From: Cristatella mucedo
Lineage: Eukaryota > Bryozoa > Phylactolaemata > Cristatellidae
Length of the DNA: 64,000 bases
Direction: 5' to 3'
Assembly (NCBI GenBank): GCA_009760855.2
Contig: WPIO01000011.1
Location: 3,194,001 to 3,258,000, forward strand
Shown: piece by piece, positions 24,426 through 34,559 of the stretch
Layout: each line of letters begins with the position of its first letter
How positions within the stretch are numbered: the stretch's first letter is position 1
Made by a program: the position numbers and the translations under genes
Notes under the pieces: model-generated
What the model was told of the DNA's origin: nothing
Database searches by the model: none
What the model saw: only the letters and a program-made list of their open reading frames with translations

Positions 24426-26492
24426 TAGTGAGCTTTTTCGGTGATCATTTTGCCAAGCAGCCAAATTAGAGGTCAAAAAAATTGCTCATCACACGATGGA
24501 TCTGAGCAACGTGCAGGTGGCATGGAAGCCAGGTATTAGCAAGGAAAATTCTCAGCTACAGCCTGAAAAAAGTATTTTTAAAATGGTAGCATGGATGTCT
24601 TAGCATGCTTAGGCTGCCACACGATGACAAAAAGGGATGACTGCCTACGGAAGCTGGCGGCGCTGGGTCAAAGGAAATTTCACCATTTCGAGCACTCTCA
24701 AAGGTGCTTAGAAGAGGCCACCAGCAGAGCTGCAAGTGTTGACAATGTTCGTAAGAGGCTTTCGGAGCCTGACATTTATAGAAGCAAATGCAAGCCGTTA
24801 ATGAACGAGTGACAATGAAAAAGCCATCAGCAATGGGCATGCCGACACTTCCATTTTACATTACGTGACTGGAGCCGTTTTCTATGGACCAACAAAGTAA
24901 ATTCGCCATCCAAGGAGTTGGCAAGCGGAACTCTTTCGTCAGCCGAAGAAAAGGTGAGCAAGGGCACCACCCGGACTGCTTACAATATAAATTTCTAAAG
25001 TATTGTGGTGGAAGTGTGCTTGTTTGTCATGTTTCACGGCTTCTGAAAATATGTACAACTCATCATTGCTCTAATGGGATTATGACTAGGCACGCGTTCA
25101 AAGGCATGGTCAAAAGTGTTGCCCTGCGCTGCGCCAGAGCTCCTGGTGATGGACTCTGGCAAATGGGTCGATCATGAAACCAAGCATTTGCAATGCCAAC
25201 AGAGCCCTTATCTGGCTATCTAAGTCCTTAGTTGGCAGACCCAATCGATCTTAATCTCTGCAAGGATGGCATTAGCTACGGTATGCAGTTTATCTGGACC
25301 CGCACTCAGCGACTTCAGGCTGTATGACTGCAGCCAGCAGTACCTGTTGTGCTTTTATCCGTTTAGTGTTTAGACAGATAAGCTCTAGATCACCAGTTTA
25401 GACAGATCACCGGTGCTTCAAAAATTGCTGTTTTTTGGTCTCCCAGAAGCAGCCTCCAGACTCCAGCTTTCATGCCGAGCGCCCTGGCACCAGGCGACTC
25501 GTCCAATAATGGCTGGCGTTGCAAGTTACAAGCCTAGTTCTTGCGACATTATCCCTACGAGAGCTGGCTGTGCTCAGACGCAAACTTAATCTAGGAAAAT
25601 GGTAAAAGCGCAACCAATTTCACCTTCATTCCTTTCGGGCTCGTCGGTAGGATTGGTTACTGGCAAGACAGCATCAAGTGACTGTCGAGTGAGCACTGGC
25701 TTAACTACTGGAGCCGACTTCGACTTCCACTTCAGATTTAATTAGACTCAGATTCTTTGTAACAAACAGCACATCCGTCGACCTTGGCAGAGATAACCTT
25801 GCCGCCACTTTAAAATGCCATCGTCTCATGTTTAGTCGATGCCCACAAATTCCTGACTACACTATGGCAGTGCAGGGAAAACTGGCCAAGGGTCTCCACC
25901 CTCCTTAGACCGACCTAAAGGAGCACGTCAGGCGACTTTGCCAACCTCTGGAAAGGTCAAGGTCCGGCTCGTCTTTGGCTTGCTCCTTGCTCCGAATGTG
26001 CCTTGCGTAAGGGAGTACACGGAGCTACTAGAGCAGAGAAAAATCCAAACCAGCTCTATACTACTACTCGGCTGTCGCGGCAGCCCCGACTCAGACCTTC
26101 CTCTGCACCTCGACAGAACCACGGCCCAACCATTTCCTATGCATTGTCAAGAGCCATCATGAGCCCCAACAAACGACGACAGAGCATTAAACGGGTGACT
26201 GCATCGAGTGCACGAGTCAGCCGCAAATGCCGTAGCGAGTTTGAGCACCTGCCGAGACCTGCGAGCATTCGTGCGGCATCTTTGGCGAGCAAGCATCCCG
26301 TTCGAAACAAGAAAATGCTCAACTACCGCGACTGCAAGCAAACTTTCGCCGACTGCCGCTCCTCTTCCCTAACTAGACCTAGGCAGTGACTGCTGAATGC
26401 ACTGAATGATGTGCACAACAAAATAAAAAACGAGGAACTTCCGGATGAGGTAGGTTGCACCTACCTAACTTCTCCCCTCGCTGTCTACGTAC

Positions 26493-26602
26493 CCAGATTG
26501 TCAGCGAAACTCTCGCCAAGAACGGACAGTTTGAAGTCCACTCCCTGATCCTGAATTGCATAGAGTGAAGTGAAAAATGTCTCCGGATCCTTGTCATGCT
26601 CC
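26493..26602 (-). CDS. GTDC1/QTMAN exon 3
   Basis: A 110-bp exon with acceptor AATTGCAG before 26602 and donor GTACGT at 26492-26487. The first base completes the Trp codon begun in exon 2; it then reads EHDKDPETFFTSLYAIQDQG and VDFKLSVLGESFADNL, leaving in phase 1. Animal GTDC1 proteins have the same EHDKDPE-F and SVLGE-F blocks after WPHRW. The intron separating it from exon 2 is only 90 bp. A frame in another register over the same bases is a shadow. Confidence 0.93.
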
Positions 26603-26692
26603 CTGCAATTCGTACTGGGGAAATGTAATCAGCTGAATAGAGCAGCTGGCAATGGCGGAAGTATCACGATGCAAGCAAACAGCGGGGCTCAC

Positions 26693-26935
26693 CAGCGGTG
26701 AGGCCATACGATGTGCAGGGGCGCGATCCGATTGCTGCAGGCAACTTCTTCGGCACGTAGGGCAGCCGTGGACTGTAGGCTGATGGGGTAGTACAAGACG
26801 GCACACTTGGGCCGCAGATCTTGATCGATGCCTTTTGGCACATGGTCGGGTATAAGGTTCAAAAAAGGACCAACGCCTTGCAGAAAGGACTCCTTGTTAA
26901 ACGAAGAGTTGAAAACCACTGTGTCAGCCGTCAAA
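26693..26935 (-). CDS. GTDC1/QTMAN exon 2
   Basis: A 243-bp exon with acceptor GTTGCAG before 26935 and donor GTGAGC at 26692-26687. The first T completes a Cys codon from exon 1; it then encodes [38 protein letters not shown] and LHIVWPHRW. These match the middle of animal GTDC1 (ADVVVFNS-FN-ESFL, IPDH-PK, RPKC-V-Y-PI, WPHRW). Phase in and out is 2. An ATG is not needed because this is an internal exon. Confidence 0.94.
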
Positions 26936-27224
26936 CTGCAACATCAGAGTGACCTTGCCAACTAAAGGGGGGCGTAGAGAAAATATGAAACCTACAAGCT
27001 GCCGAGCAGAGACAGCGTGGAGGCACTAGACAAAAAATACCACACTAACGTTGCAGTCAAGTTGTCAGTTAGCCAAAGGGTATGGTGTGATGCTTACACG
27101 ACCCGTGTCGAGGGTACGTGCCGTGCGGCAGACGTTGCTTACTGTAAGCAGGTGAAAGCCGGCAGGGCAGCTCTTATGCTGTTATGTAAATGAGGCTGTT
27201 GATTCAGCTGATCTTTACTTTGCC

Positions 27225-27475
27225 CCTAGGTCTGAGCCCAGAGGCAATAGCCATTAAGGCTCGTTTGACATTATACAAATGAAGCTGTTTAATCAGCCAA
27301 TCTGTGCTACTTTTTACTCACTCAGCCTTGCTTTTTCTCCATTAAATCATGGGTGTCAGTGTGCACACCCCCAGGGTCTTAGCTAATAGGTAAAGTGCGA
27401 GCACTTCGCGACCGAAGTTGTGGGTTCGAGATTTGCACCACGAGGCAATCCTTTATTGCCAGCTGCATGCTGGGT
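27225..27475 (+). mobile_element. Two SINE-1 fragments
   Basis: At about 27225-27310 there is a SINE-1 3' part (AGGCAATAGCCATTAAGGCTC, ATACAAATGAGGCTGTTTAA). At about 27378-27475 there is a tRNA-like head with B-box GGGTTCGAGATTTGC and CAATCCTTTATTGCCAGCTG. Both lie in GTDC1 intron 1, opposite to the gene. Confidence 0.65.
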
Positions 27476-27514
27476 TATGCACAAATACATAAAGGATATT
27501 TCCAGTGGATAATA

Positions 27515-27697
27515 GTAACTATAGTAATGCACTTGATAAAGCGCCATCAGAGAACTTAATCTCTTTCTAGGCGCTTTACATTTGCTGCAAAGGGAAATGC
27601 AATTGAATGGTAAGTAAAATCATGCTTGAAAAACAAACAAAATGAATAATATGGTTAGGGGTGACATGCACAGGGTCAGCATGCAAATGTGGTTAGA
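27515..27697 (-). mobile_element. LINE-A 3' end
   Basis: Antisense LINE-A 3' UTR from GCACTTGATAAAGCGCCATC through GGGTGACATGCACAGGGTCA. The pol part is absent. It lies in GTDC1 intron 1, same strand as the gene. Confidence 0.9.
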
Positions 27698-27699
27698 GC

Positions 27700-28450
27700 C
27701 AGCAGATAGAGCCAAGGCTGCGAGCAGCTGGTGGGTTTTAAGAGGAAAAATAGAAAACGTGAAGGCATCCGATGAGTGCGAATTACAATGGTGGCTTCAC
27801 AACAGCATCTCGTAAGTCGAGTGCCCGGGAGCCATAAAAAATCATGCCCTTGAGCGTGCAATGCTACGAGGCACACCACTTCTATGACAACTTACTCAGA
27901 CGTTGGAGGAAAGTATTGCAGTAATTCTCAAATCACAATACATATACAAAAACGTGCAAAATAGGAGTGGTTTCGGCACGAAACCTCGCTCGTGCACGAG
28001 ATCCCCATCGGCAAAGCACCCTACCGGCAGATGATGTTTTGCCATCTAAGCTGTGCCATCTTTGCCACCTCCCGGTAGAAGGCGCTCGCATAGGCTTACC
28101 ATTACGAGCCCCAAACACCAACGGGCCGAAAATTGAACCGGCAAGGTGCTCAACCTTTACGCGCCCGATCGATCGCAGGTACGAGTAATGCAGGAGGCAA
28201 TTCTTTATCAACAGCTGCTGCACGCGGTGTGAGCCCGCTAGGGATCTTCTGCCGCGCCACACAAATGAGGCTTCCGAATCGTCCGCCCTTTACTTTTGCC
28301 GCGGTTCTCATCAAAGCGGCAGTTTTGTACTCGCAGTTATCGACCCACCAGAAATCTCGCACGGCTGAGTCCTGCAGCCGAGATAATCTCCGCTGCACGC
28401 CAAAAGCGGGTTGCGGAGCCCTCGGTGAGAGCCGCTCAAGCTTCTCCTGC
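27700..28450. other. Rest of GTDC1 intron 1, partly GC-rich
   Basis: 28000-28450 is GC-rich with short overlapping frames on both strands and no recognisable domain. It belongs to the 1.89-kb intron 28822-26936. Confidence 0.6.
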
Positions 28451-28472
28451 GGTATATAAATGAGGTATATAA

Positions 28473-28521
<49 letters not shown>

Positions 28522-28524
28522 TAT

Positions 28525-28565
<41 letters not shown>

Positions 28566-28673
28566 TATATATATAATATATATATATAATATATATTTAT
28601 AATAATATATATAAAGGTATATAAATAATGAAGGTATATATATAAAGGTATATATATATAAAGGTATATAAAT
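28451..28673. repeat. AT-rich (TA)n/GGTATATA repeat
   Basis: TA dinucleotides interspersed with GGTATATAAA-type units repeated irregularly. It lies about 150 bp inside GTDC1 intron 1. Confidence 0.95.
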
Positions 28674-28822
28674 GCTCAATCTGCTCATTCGTTAAACTAG
28701 GGCGCTATCGTAAAAAGTCGTACAACCTGCAACCTGACCACGAACTGGTTCTCGACCCGCAGAAAATGGGCCTGGAGAAGTTTTCGAAAACTAAACGTTA
28801 GCGTATCGCAGAAAAAACTTAC

Positions 28823-29244
28823 CACGAAATTATCTGGTTATATCCATACTGAAAGTCTCTATCTTTCCGATCCCGTACAGGGTAGACAAGCTGGTTCTCG
28901 TGGAAATATATGATTTTTTTTAGCCCTGCAAGGTCCGGTCTCATGGCGACCAGCTCGGCCAGGTTTAGGACGCAGCTAGCAAAGAGAACACAGTAACTCG
29001 ACGACTGGGGAATCGTGCGGGCAAAGTAGAGTGCAGACGTACGCGCCCGCCAGTGCCATTTCTTCGCCGGTAGGGAGAAGACTACGGAGTCCTTGACCTC
29101 GGTCCGCAGCAAGTCAATAAGCTGCTTGTGCGACCCTCCGTAAAAGGGCTCAATAAAAAGAACGCGCGAGGCCACAACGCCGACAGCGTCGGCGTCGGCA
29201 CCACCAGCGGCAGCGTCGGGTTCCGCCGCACCCACGCCGGCCAT
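28823..29244 (-). CDS. GTDC1: GTDC1/QTMAN exon 1, tRNA-queuosine mannosyltransferase
   Basis: First coding exon of a GT4-type glycosyltransferase. In animals GTDC1 (QTMAN) adds mannose to queuosine in the anticodon of tRNA-Asp. From the Met at 29244 it encodes an Ala/Gly-rich leader of about 27 residues, then FYGGSHKQL (about 34-42), KKWHWRAR (61-68), FHENQLVYP (114-122) and DFQYGYNQ (130-137). It ends in phase 2 at donor GTAAGT (28822-28817). Vertebrate proteins start just before the FYGGSHKQ block, so Met-29244 is preferred over an in-frame Met at 29358. Four exons give about 306 residues; the C-terminal third is missing from the window. Function comes from family knowledge. Confidence 0.94.
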
Positions 29245-29534
29245 CGTCGCGACGGAAGTCACACAATCGCGTCTCCGGCTCGCGTGAGCTGAGTCGACTT
29301 CCTGTTTGGTTAAGGCAGCCTGGTCGCGCGGAACATGGAAAAAAGTTTGGATAAGCACCTCGAGACCATGTTAGTGAAACTTAATGGCCACCTTGTTTGG
29401 GACTCCAAGCGCGCCTCTTAGATTGGTCGCCTTCTGACTTTTTCCTCTGCTTTCTTTTTCTTCTGAGTTGCCTTTCGTCGGTGCGGCGTTTTATTTTTTT
29501 TTTACAAGTTCACGGTAAGATCGCCCATTGCAGA
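29245..29534. promoter_or_regulatory. Probable bidirectional promoter GTDC1/LAMTOR5
   Basis: The 290 bp between the divergent starts has no TATA box near either gene. Visible motifs are two ETS-like sites (ACGGAAGT at 29252-29259; ACTTCCTG at 29297-29304) and an inverted CCAAT box (ATTGG at 29422-29426). A pyrimidine-rich run near 29431-29475 precedes LAMTOR5. TATA-less, CpG-bearing spacers with ETS/CCAAT elements are common between head-to-head housekeeping genes. Transcription starts are not known. If GTDC1 begins at 29358, part of this region is coding. Confidence 0.65.
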
Positions 29535-29595
29535 ATGAGCCAACACGGCGTCGTCGGGGTAATCTGCGCGGATAGGCACGGCCTTTGCCTCGGAG
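29535..29595 (+). CDS. LAMTOR5: LAMTOR5 (HBXIP) first recognised exon
   Basis: Ragulator subunit with a roadblock fold; the complex anchors Rag GTPases on lysosomes for mTORC1 signalling. The exon reads MSQHGVVGVICADRHGLCLG and ends in phase 1 at donor GTATTT (29596). This matches the N-terminal strand of animal LAMTOR5 (VVGVLCTD-QGL-LG). ATG-29535 could be the start. However, a CATTGCAG sits directly before it (ending 29533), and relatives carry an N-terminal helix, so an upstream exon ending at this acceptor is possible. The gene is divergent from GTDC1. Confidence 0.88.
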
Positions 29596-29703
29596 GTATT
29601 TCCGCAGCGACGACGGCGCAGTCGGTTGTCGCTTTTCCTTTCGATGCTCGCGCGGCCACTTGCGGCGATGCAGCGAGGAGGCGAGAACTCCTAATCGTTG
29701 TAG

Positions 29704-29818
29704 CGAAGGGCAACGCTGCTGGGGACGCTTCGGGATGCGTCGCCAGCATAGCGCGAGTCGCCGCTTCCGTCTTGCCAGCTGAAGAAGCGCCCGTCGTGTG
29801 CTTGGAGTCGGACTCGAT
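29704..29818 (+). CDS. LAMTOR5: LAMTOR5 second recognised exon
   Basis: Acceptor GTTGTAG before 29704 and donor GTAAGC from 29819. The 108-bp intron 29596-29703 is a multiple of three and has no in-frame stop, so retention would insert 36 residues. The exon encodes (A)KGNAAGDASGCVASIARVAA and SVLPAEEAPVVCLESDS, matching the central helix and the PVVCLESD strand of LAMTOR5. It ends in phase 2. The rest of the domain, a strand pair of about 25 residues, should lie in a downstream exon that I could not find. Confidence 0.88.
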
Positions 29819-30719
29819 GTAAGCTGCTGCCAACGAGAGTCGCCGCCCCGGCCCCGACAGTGTCCGCCCCCAACTCGAGCGTTCGCTCAAAGCAGACAGC
29901 CTGGTTTGCGTCGCCTATCTAGAGCCCTTCCTTAGCTGCCAGAACTCCGAACGGTGGCCGCCATTGCTGATTATTTGCTTCCGGGCGAGCAACAAGATAT
30001 TGCTGCCAAGTTAGCTTGCGGGCAGCACCGGACTAAGCACTTGGTCCGAGCTCTTGTTACAAGTTGCCTGTCTTTCAGATGTAACGGCTGTTAACGCAGT
30101 TGATAAGTGCCAGCTTAAAGAACTAGTACGCGTATGTTCTCAGTACATGTACATGTGTCCTATATCAAAAGTGTTTTGCATTTTCTGTCGTGGTTTCAAA
30201 GAACTTAGCACGAGTCTCTTCCTAAGCGGCAATAATCTTGCTGAGGTACAGTACAGTGGCTACTGCCCGTGAAATTTTCTTAGAACTCTTTTATATTCAC
30301 CTTGAAATGAATTGATTGCTGTTAAGAATACAAGCCTATTATAACTAATTGAACTGCATTATTTTTTTAATTTTTGAAAATATGAAGTAAAGAATGGGGC
30401 AGCCTGCTGAAATTGCCTTTGAGAAGGGGGATATTGTCAAATATGTGGTCTTGCCATTTACTTCACCGTTGTTCTGTGTGCTTCATATTGACCTTGGTCA
30501 AGGTTACGGCACCTTATCTGTTAGAAAATTCTGGCTGCGACTGCTAGCCCTACTGTGAGACCACCTTCTGTCCAGTTCACCTAACCAAGCCTTCATCAAT
30601 TACATTTCATATGACCCTTGTGGCCGAATCAGCCTGAACGGATGCAAGCCTCCTCTATGATCAGTTTCTGGCTAGGCAAACCCCAACCAGTAGAGTGTTA
30701 ACCAGTGGCCATAGACCTT
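29819..30719 (+). other. Presumed LAMTOR5 intron sequence
   Basis: Begins at donor GTAAGC. No exon encoding the expected C-terminal strands (G-I-hydrophobic-I-x-K-H-D-x-T-V-A-V-H-K type) was recognised here or farther right by eye. Confidence 0.5.
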
Positions 30720-31283
30720 CTGGCCACATCAAATGTCTGCAAGGCAAGCATTCAGTTTATATCTTGCTGCAGCTTGTTTCAATGGTTTAAATGGCAAGTA
30801 CAACTAGATATCGTCAGCATAGAAGTGATGGCCGATACTGTTGTTCCTAAAAGCTTGACCGAGAGGCTCGATGTGAATGGTAACCTAGAAGGTGCCTTTG
30901 TGGAATTCCACCGGTGACCGGTCTCGATCGTTGCTCTCAATCGTAAAATAGCATATCGGGATCAATAGTGTGAAATGCAGCTGGTAGATCGAGCAGGTCA
31001 AGGGCAGAGATGTTACCATCATCGTTGCTGCTTAGGATGTCGTTGGTCACATGCAAGAGAGCAGTTTCTGTGGAGTGGTGTCAATTGAATCTCTATCAAA
31101 ATTAGCCTGGCAATTCCTTCTTGCTAGTATGCTCCAGAAGCAGCTTGGCTACAATCTTTTCAAGAATCTTTGGCTAAAAGGAATGAGAGACTGCCGGATA
31201 GTTAGCTAGTACTTCAGAATCGAATCAAGACTTTTAAGAATTGGTCAAACGATGGCCGATTTGAAATGTGGGAAACCCCTTTA
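30720..31283 (-). mobile_element. LINE-C RT fragment
   Basis: Antisense similarity to the LINE-C RT. Minus-strand codons resemble LALDLLDLPAAFHTID (motif A block, Asp-x-x-Ala-Ala-Phe) and the preceding HSTE-ALL block, continuing upstream to the SFKS-IIRP region. It is full of stops and is followed by the tail of a LINE-B copy at 31285. Confidence 0.7.
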
Positions 31284-32470
31284 TAATATGATGATGATAA
31301 TAATAATAATAATAATACATGTGCATAGCACACTCAGAGAACTTTTATCTCTTTCTAAGCACTTTACATATGCTGAAAAGAAAGCTTGGTCGGATGGTTA
31401 GTGATATCTTGCACAATGACAACAAGCATAACATGGTTAGAGGTGAAGTGCAGGGTCAGCATGCAAATATAGTTTGTGGCAGCATGCACATTGTCAGCCC
31501 GCATAAGCACGTAAAGGGCGAGTCACATGAACCCAGTAAATGCTGTGATAAATAGATGCGGTTTTAGTTTCTTTTTAAATGTGGTCACGTCAGGGGATGT
31601 CGTGACACAAATCGGAAGTGAGTTCTAGGCTTTGGGAGCATATGAACTAAAGGCAGGGTGTCCAAAGAATTTGAGGTTCGTGAGAGGTGTAGCTAAACGA
31701 TTGGATTCAGAAAAGTGGATGGTACAATGCTTAGCCTGGAAGGGAAGTAGATCTGATAGTTAAACTGGAACCAGAGAATGAATGGACCTAAACGTGAATG
31801 ACAGAACCTTGAAGTCGATGTGATGCTTGACTGGGAGCGCTGGTGCATGTCGGTGAGAAAAGGTATAATGTGGCAACTGCGATGCTCACAACAGACAAGC
31901 CTGGCTTCAGAGTTCTGCACCAACTGTAAACACCTGATTCACAGGCCAGTAGATAAGCAAGCAGTGAGTCACAAAAGTCGATAGCAATGTTATGCAGCTG
32001 AAAGTAGGCAGGCTTGAATGTGGAGCTTATCTGATCGTCAATTGAAAGGTCGCTTTGAAACAGGACACCTTGATTTCGTGCAGATTCAACAGGTGATATA
32101 CCGGCAGAGCTGATTTTGAGCATTAGGTTTTCCAATTTCTGAATTACACTTGATTTGCCAATACCTAGTAAGTTGGTTTTATTTTCATTCAATTTAACAA
32201 AGTTTGTTGCTATCTATGTGCCGATATCATCTATACATGCAGCAAGGGAGTTGAGAGAATTCGACTAGATGGTTTTGGAGGGATCTAAGCAAAGGTACAA
32301 CTGAGTGTCATCTGCATAGAAGTGAAAGCTTAAGTTCTGCCCAGTAATCGCATCGGCAAGAGGTAGAGTATAACCGTGAAAAGAATCGGATCAAGCATGG
32401 AGCCCTGAGGTACCCCATACTTCAGTGGTTCCTTGGAGGATCTGTGTCCGGTCACATCAATATTCTAGAG
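31284..32470 (-). mobile_element. LINE-B copy, 3' part, split by a hAT element
   Basis: Starts with an AAT tail, the LINE-B 3' end (ATGTGCATAGCACACTCAGA) and 3' UTR, then the C-terminal and RT codons (minus-strand TNLLGIGKSSVIQKLENLML). At 32470 it is interrupted by a hAT-like element and resumes at 32878. The in-frame TAG at 32467-32465 matches that in the full-length LINE-A. Confidence 0.88.
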
Positions 32471-32869
32471 CAGGGGTCGGCAAATTTGTCGGACTGCTAG
32501 GCCATTTCATCAGGTCAAGAAGGCACACTAGGCCAGAAGAAACCATGCCCACGCCACAGGGCCGCCCGAAGGGAGCGTGGCCTGACGAACAAGCAGTCGC
32601 AATAGATGCACAAATGCAAACGGGAATTATAGGGTTATACTTTTTTATCAATCCTCCCCGGTCAACCACCTCGGTTTCATACAAGCACCTGATATCAGTT
32701 CAAAAAATAGACAGACAACTTGAGCTGCAACCAGCAGTAATGAATGAGAATAAAACCGTGACAACTAAATTAGGCCGGATCCAATAATAAGTAACTAGGG
32801 GGCGTTAGGCCGGATTGGAGTGCTAGCTAGGCCATATCTGGCCTAAAGGCCAGAGTTTGCCGACCTCTG
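32471..32869. mobile_element. 399-bp hAT-like MITE
   Basis: Non-autonomous DNA transposon. The left end CAGGGGTCGGCAAATTTG and the reverse complement of the right end, CAGAGGTCGGCAAACTCTGG, form terminal inverted repeats agreeing at about 14 of the first 16 bases. Both flanks carry TTCTAGAG (32463-32470 and 32870-32877), an exact 8-bp target-site duplication as expected for hAT transposases. The CAG-GGTCGGCAAA end is typical of hAT/Charlie-type termini. No transposase is encoded. It inserted into a LINE-B copy, so it is younger than that LINE. Confidence 0.93.
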
Positions 32870-32877
32870 TTCTAGAG

Positions 32878-33045
32878 TTTCCCACTGAGATAGGAGCTGA
32901 ACCATTGCAGTGCAGTATATATGGTGCCCAAGCGAGATGAGAGGTGGTATGATATGATATGGTGCCCAAGCGAGATGCGACGAGTGACCTCATCCTGAAG
33001 TTCAAATCCCAATCAAAGACGACAACTAGTCATCTAAACGTATAC
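32878..33045. mobile_element. LINE-B copy, 5' part with inversion
   Basis: 32878-32958 continues the minus-strand LINE (antisense of the ISGRL-upstream codons, to LSSRLG). From about 32979 the sequence is LINE in plus orientation, reading DLILKFKSQSKTTTSHLN, which belongs upstream in the pol. The junction contains ATGGTGCCCAAGCGAGATG twice (from 32921 and 32959). Confidence 0.75.
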
Positions 33046-34240
33046 GACAATGTGACTTGTGTCGCAGCCTGTTGGATTTTGACACATCGAGGTACATGTT
33101 TGCAGCATGTTGTGGCGTATCTTTGTAGCTTGTAAATACCATAACCCTAATACTTGACAGATCATCGTGAGATTTCAATTATAAGCTTAGCTCTGCTTGC
33201 TCTAAACCACTTAAGAAGTCAGTTCTGATATTGGTTTGATAGGTTTTTAATACATATGCAGATAATAAAATTCAAGGACGTTTGATGATATATGTTGATA
33301 TATTTCAGAAAAGCATCCATGCTTAGTGAGATGGGCAATTGTGATTGGTCAGTGGAATGGGCAGTTTTTGTTGTGTGATTGTGAGTTGGTAGCTCTGTTT
33401 CTAATGAACTGGTGGGTTCATAAAAATTAGCCCGTGCTCTGCCAGCAAATCAGAATTTGCGGTCCTATATTTGGTCGAGTCACAACACTGTCCTTCATAG
33501 CTAAATATAGAGGCTAGATGAAAACCCATGCTGCACGGGTCACATAAGAAGCGCTGGGATCGGTTCAAACTGAGGGCGATGGTAGCACTTGAAGCAAGTA
33601 TTTGTGGCCAACTGTGTCTGCCTTGCTGCCAGGAGGCCATGCTACGATCAAGAGCCATTCGGTTCTTTTATTTCTTACAGATCAGCTCATCCGAGAGAGT
33701 GCTGGTGTTGCCCCTGTACCCACTTCAAGACTGACTTGATTTCAGTGTATGCTCGTTATGAAGTAGAGCTGGTTCTTGTTTCACTCCCAAATCTCGGTTT
33801 CAGGAAACAGCTTACAAGAGAAAAAAATTCTTCAACTATTGAGCTTGGCAAAAGTAGCAAAGGCATTAAGGACAAGTTTATGCTGTCACATTTCTAACAA
33901 TATTAGCTTTAACCCCCTGCTTGTTTATTTAATCGCTCTGTAGGAGTCAAAGAATAGGTACATCAGGCTGGCAGTTGGCGTAGAAGGGAAGTCTGCTTAG
34001 CACAAATGGTAGGACAGAGTGAATTGTCTACCCCCTATCAAGGTAAATGTAATGCCATCTGCCATGATGGATATGTGGCTAGACCATGTGTCATGGTGCT
34101 CTTCAGACACAACACGCCACGCAGCCATTGCTTGGGTGAGCCCATGGACGGCATTATCTCTTTATCTCATTATCTGCATTATCTCTCATTATGTATCCCA
34201 TGCACTCCTCTCTGTCACCAGGTCTCATCAGTAAAAACAT
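33046..34240. other. Unannotated 1.2-kb stretch
   Basis: Contains open frames of 60-100 codons on the plus strand (33528-33897) without recognisable domains. A tract TTTCTTACAG at 33671-33680 resembles a splice acceptor, but what follows does not match LAMTOR5. Confidence 0.5.
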
Positions 34241-34393
34241 CACACCCCACAGACGTGCAAGCATGCACGCTAACCCGTGCACACGTGCATCAAGCACACA
34301 CCGTGCACTCCTGCACCACCCAGCACACACAACGCACGCATGCGCACCAGGCATGCGAGCACACTAAACACCACACAACACAGGCACCGCACA
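34241..34393. repeat. Degenerate CA-rich alternating repeat
   Basis: About 150 bp rich in CACACA, GCACAC and GCATGC words; probably a decayed CA microsatellite. A 207-codon frame (34006-34629) crosses it and has no recognisable domain. Confidence 0.75.
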
Positions 34394-34559
34394 TTTGCGG
34401 TGTTGTTCAAGTTGCCCACTCCTACACGTGGCGCTGCTTAGAGCTGGCTGCTACACCCGGTGGTAACATGTGGGGCCAGTCTGCACTTCATAGTGCATAT
34501 TGTTCTGTTTTCTGTTTATGCAATGGATTATTCTTAACCGAGTTAACTAAATTGGGAGT

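Larger units (their letters stand above)
17536..26492 (-). other. GTDC1 intron 3 (about 8.96 kb)
   Basis: Bounded by GTACGT at 26492-26487 and CTCTTGCAG at 17544-17536. It holds an AT-rich patch (17830-17895), a 17-bp tandem duplication at 18469-18502, an AT/GT microsatellite (19061-19246), LINE copies in the orientation opposite to the gene (21627-22160, 22670-23080) and a SINE-2 fragment (24340-24425). Stretches at 17900-19060, 19250-21626, 23081-24339 and 24426-26492 show no recognisable gene. Plus-strand frames at 25938-26389 are not supported. Confidence 0.85.

Noticed and set aside
26379-26597. Minus-strand frame beginning with Met inside GTDC1 exon 3
   Set aside because: It is a different register over the same bases; the register joining exon 2 in phase gives the conserved EHDKDPE block.
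33671-33780. Candidate LAMTOR5 last exon after TTTCTTACAG
   Set aside because: None of the three frames after the acceptor resembles the LAMTOR5 C-terminus.
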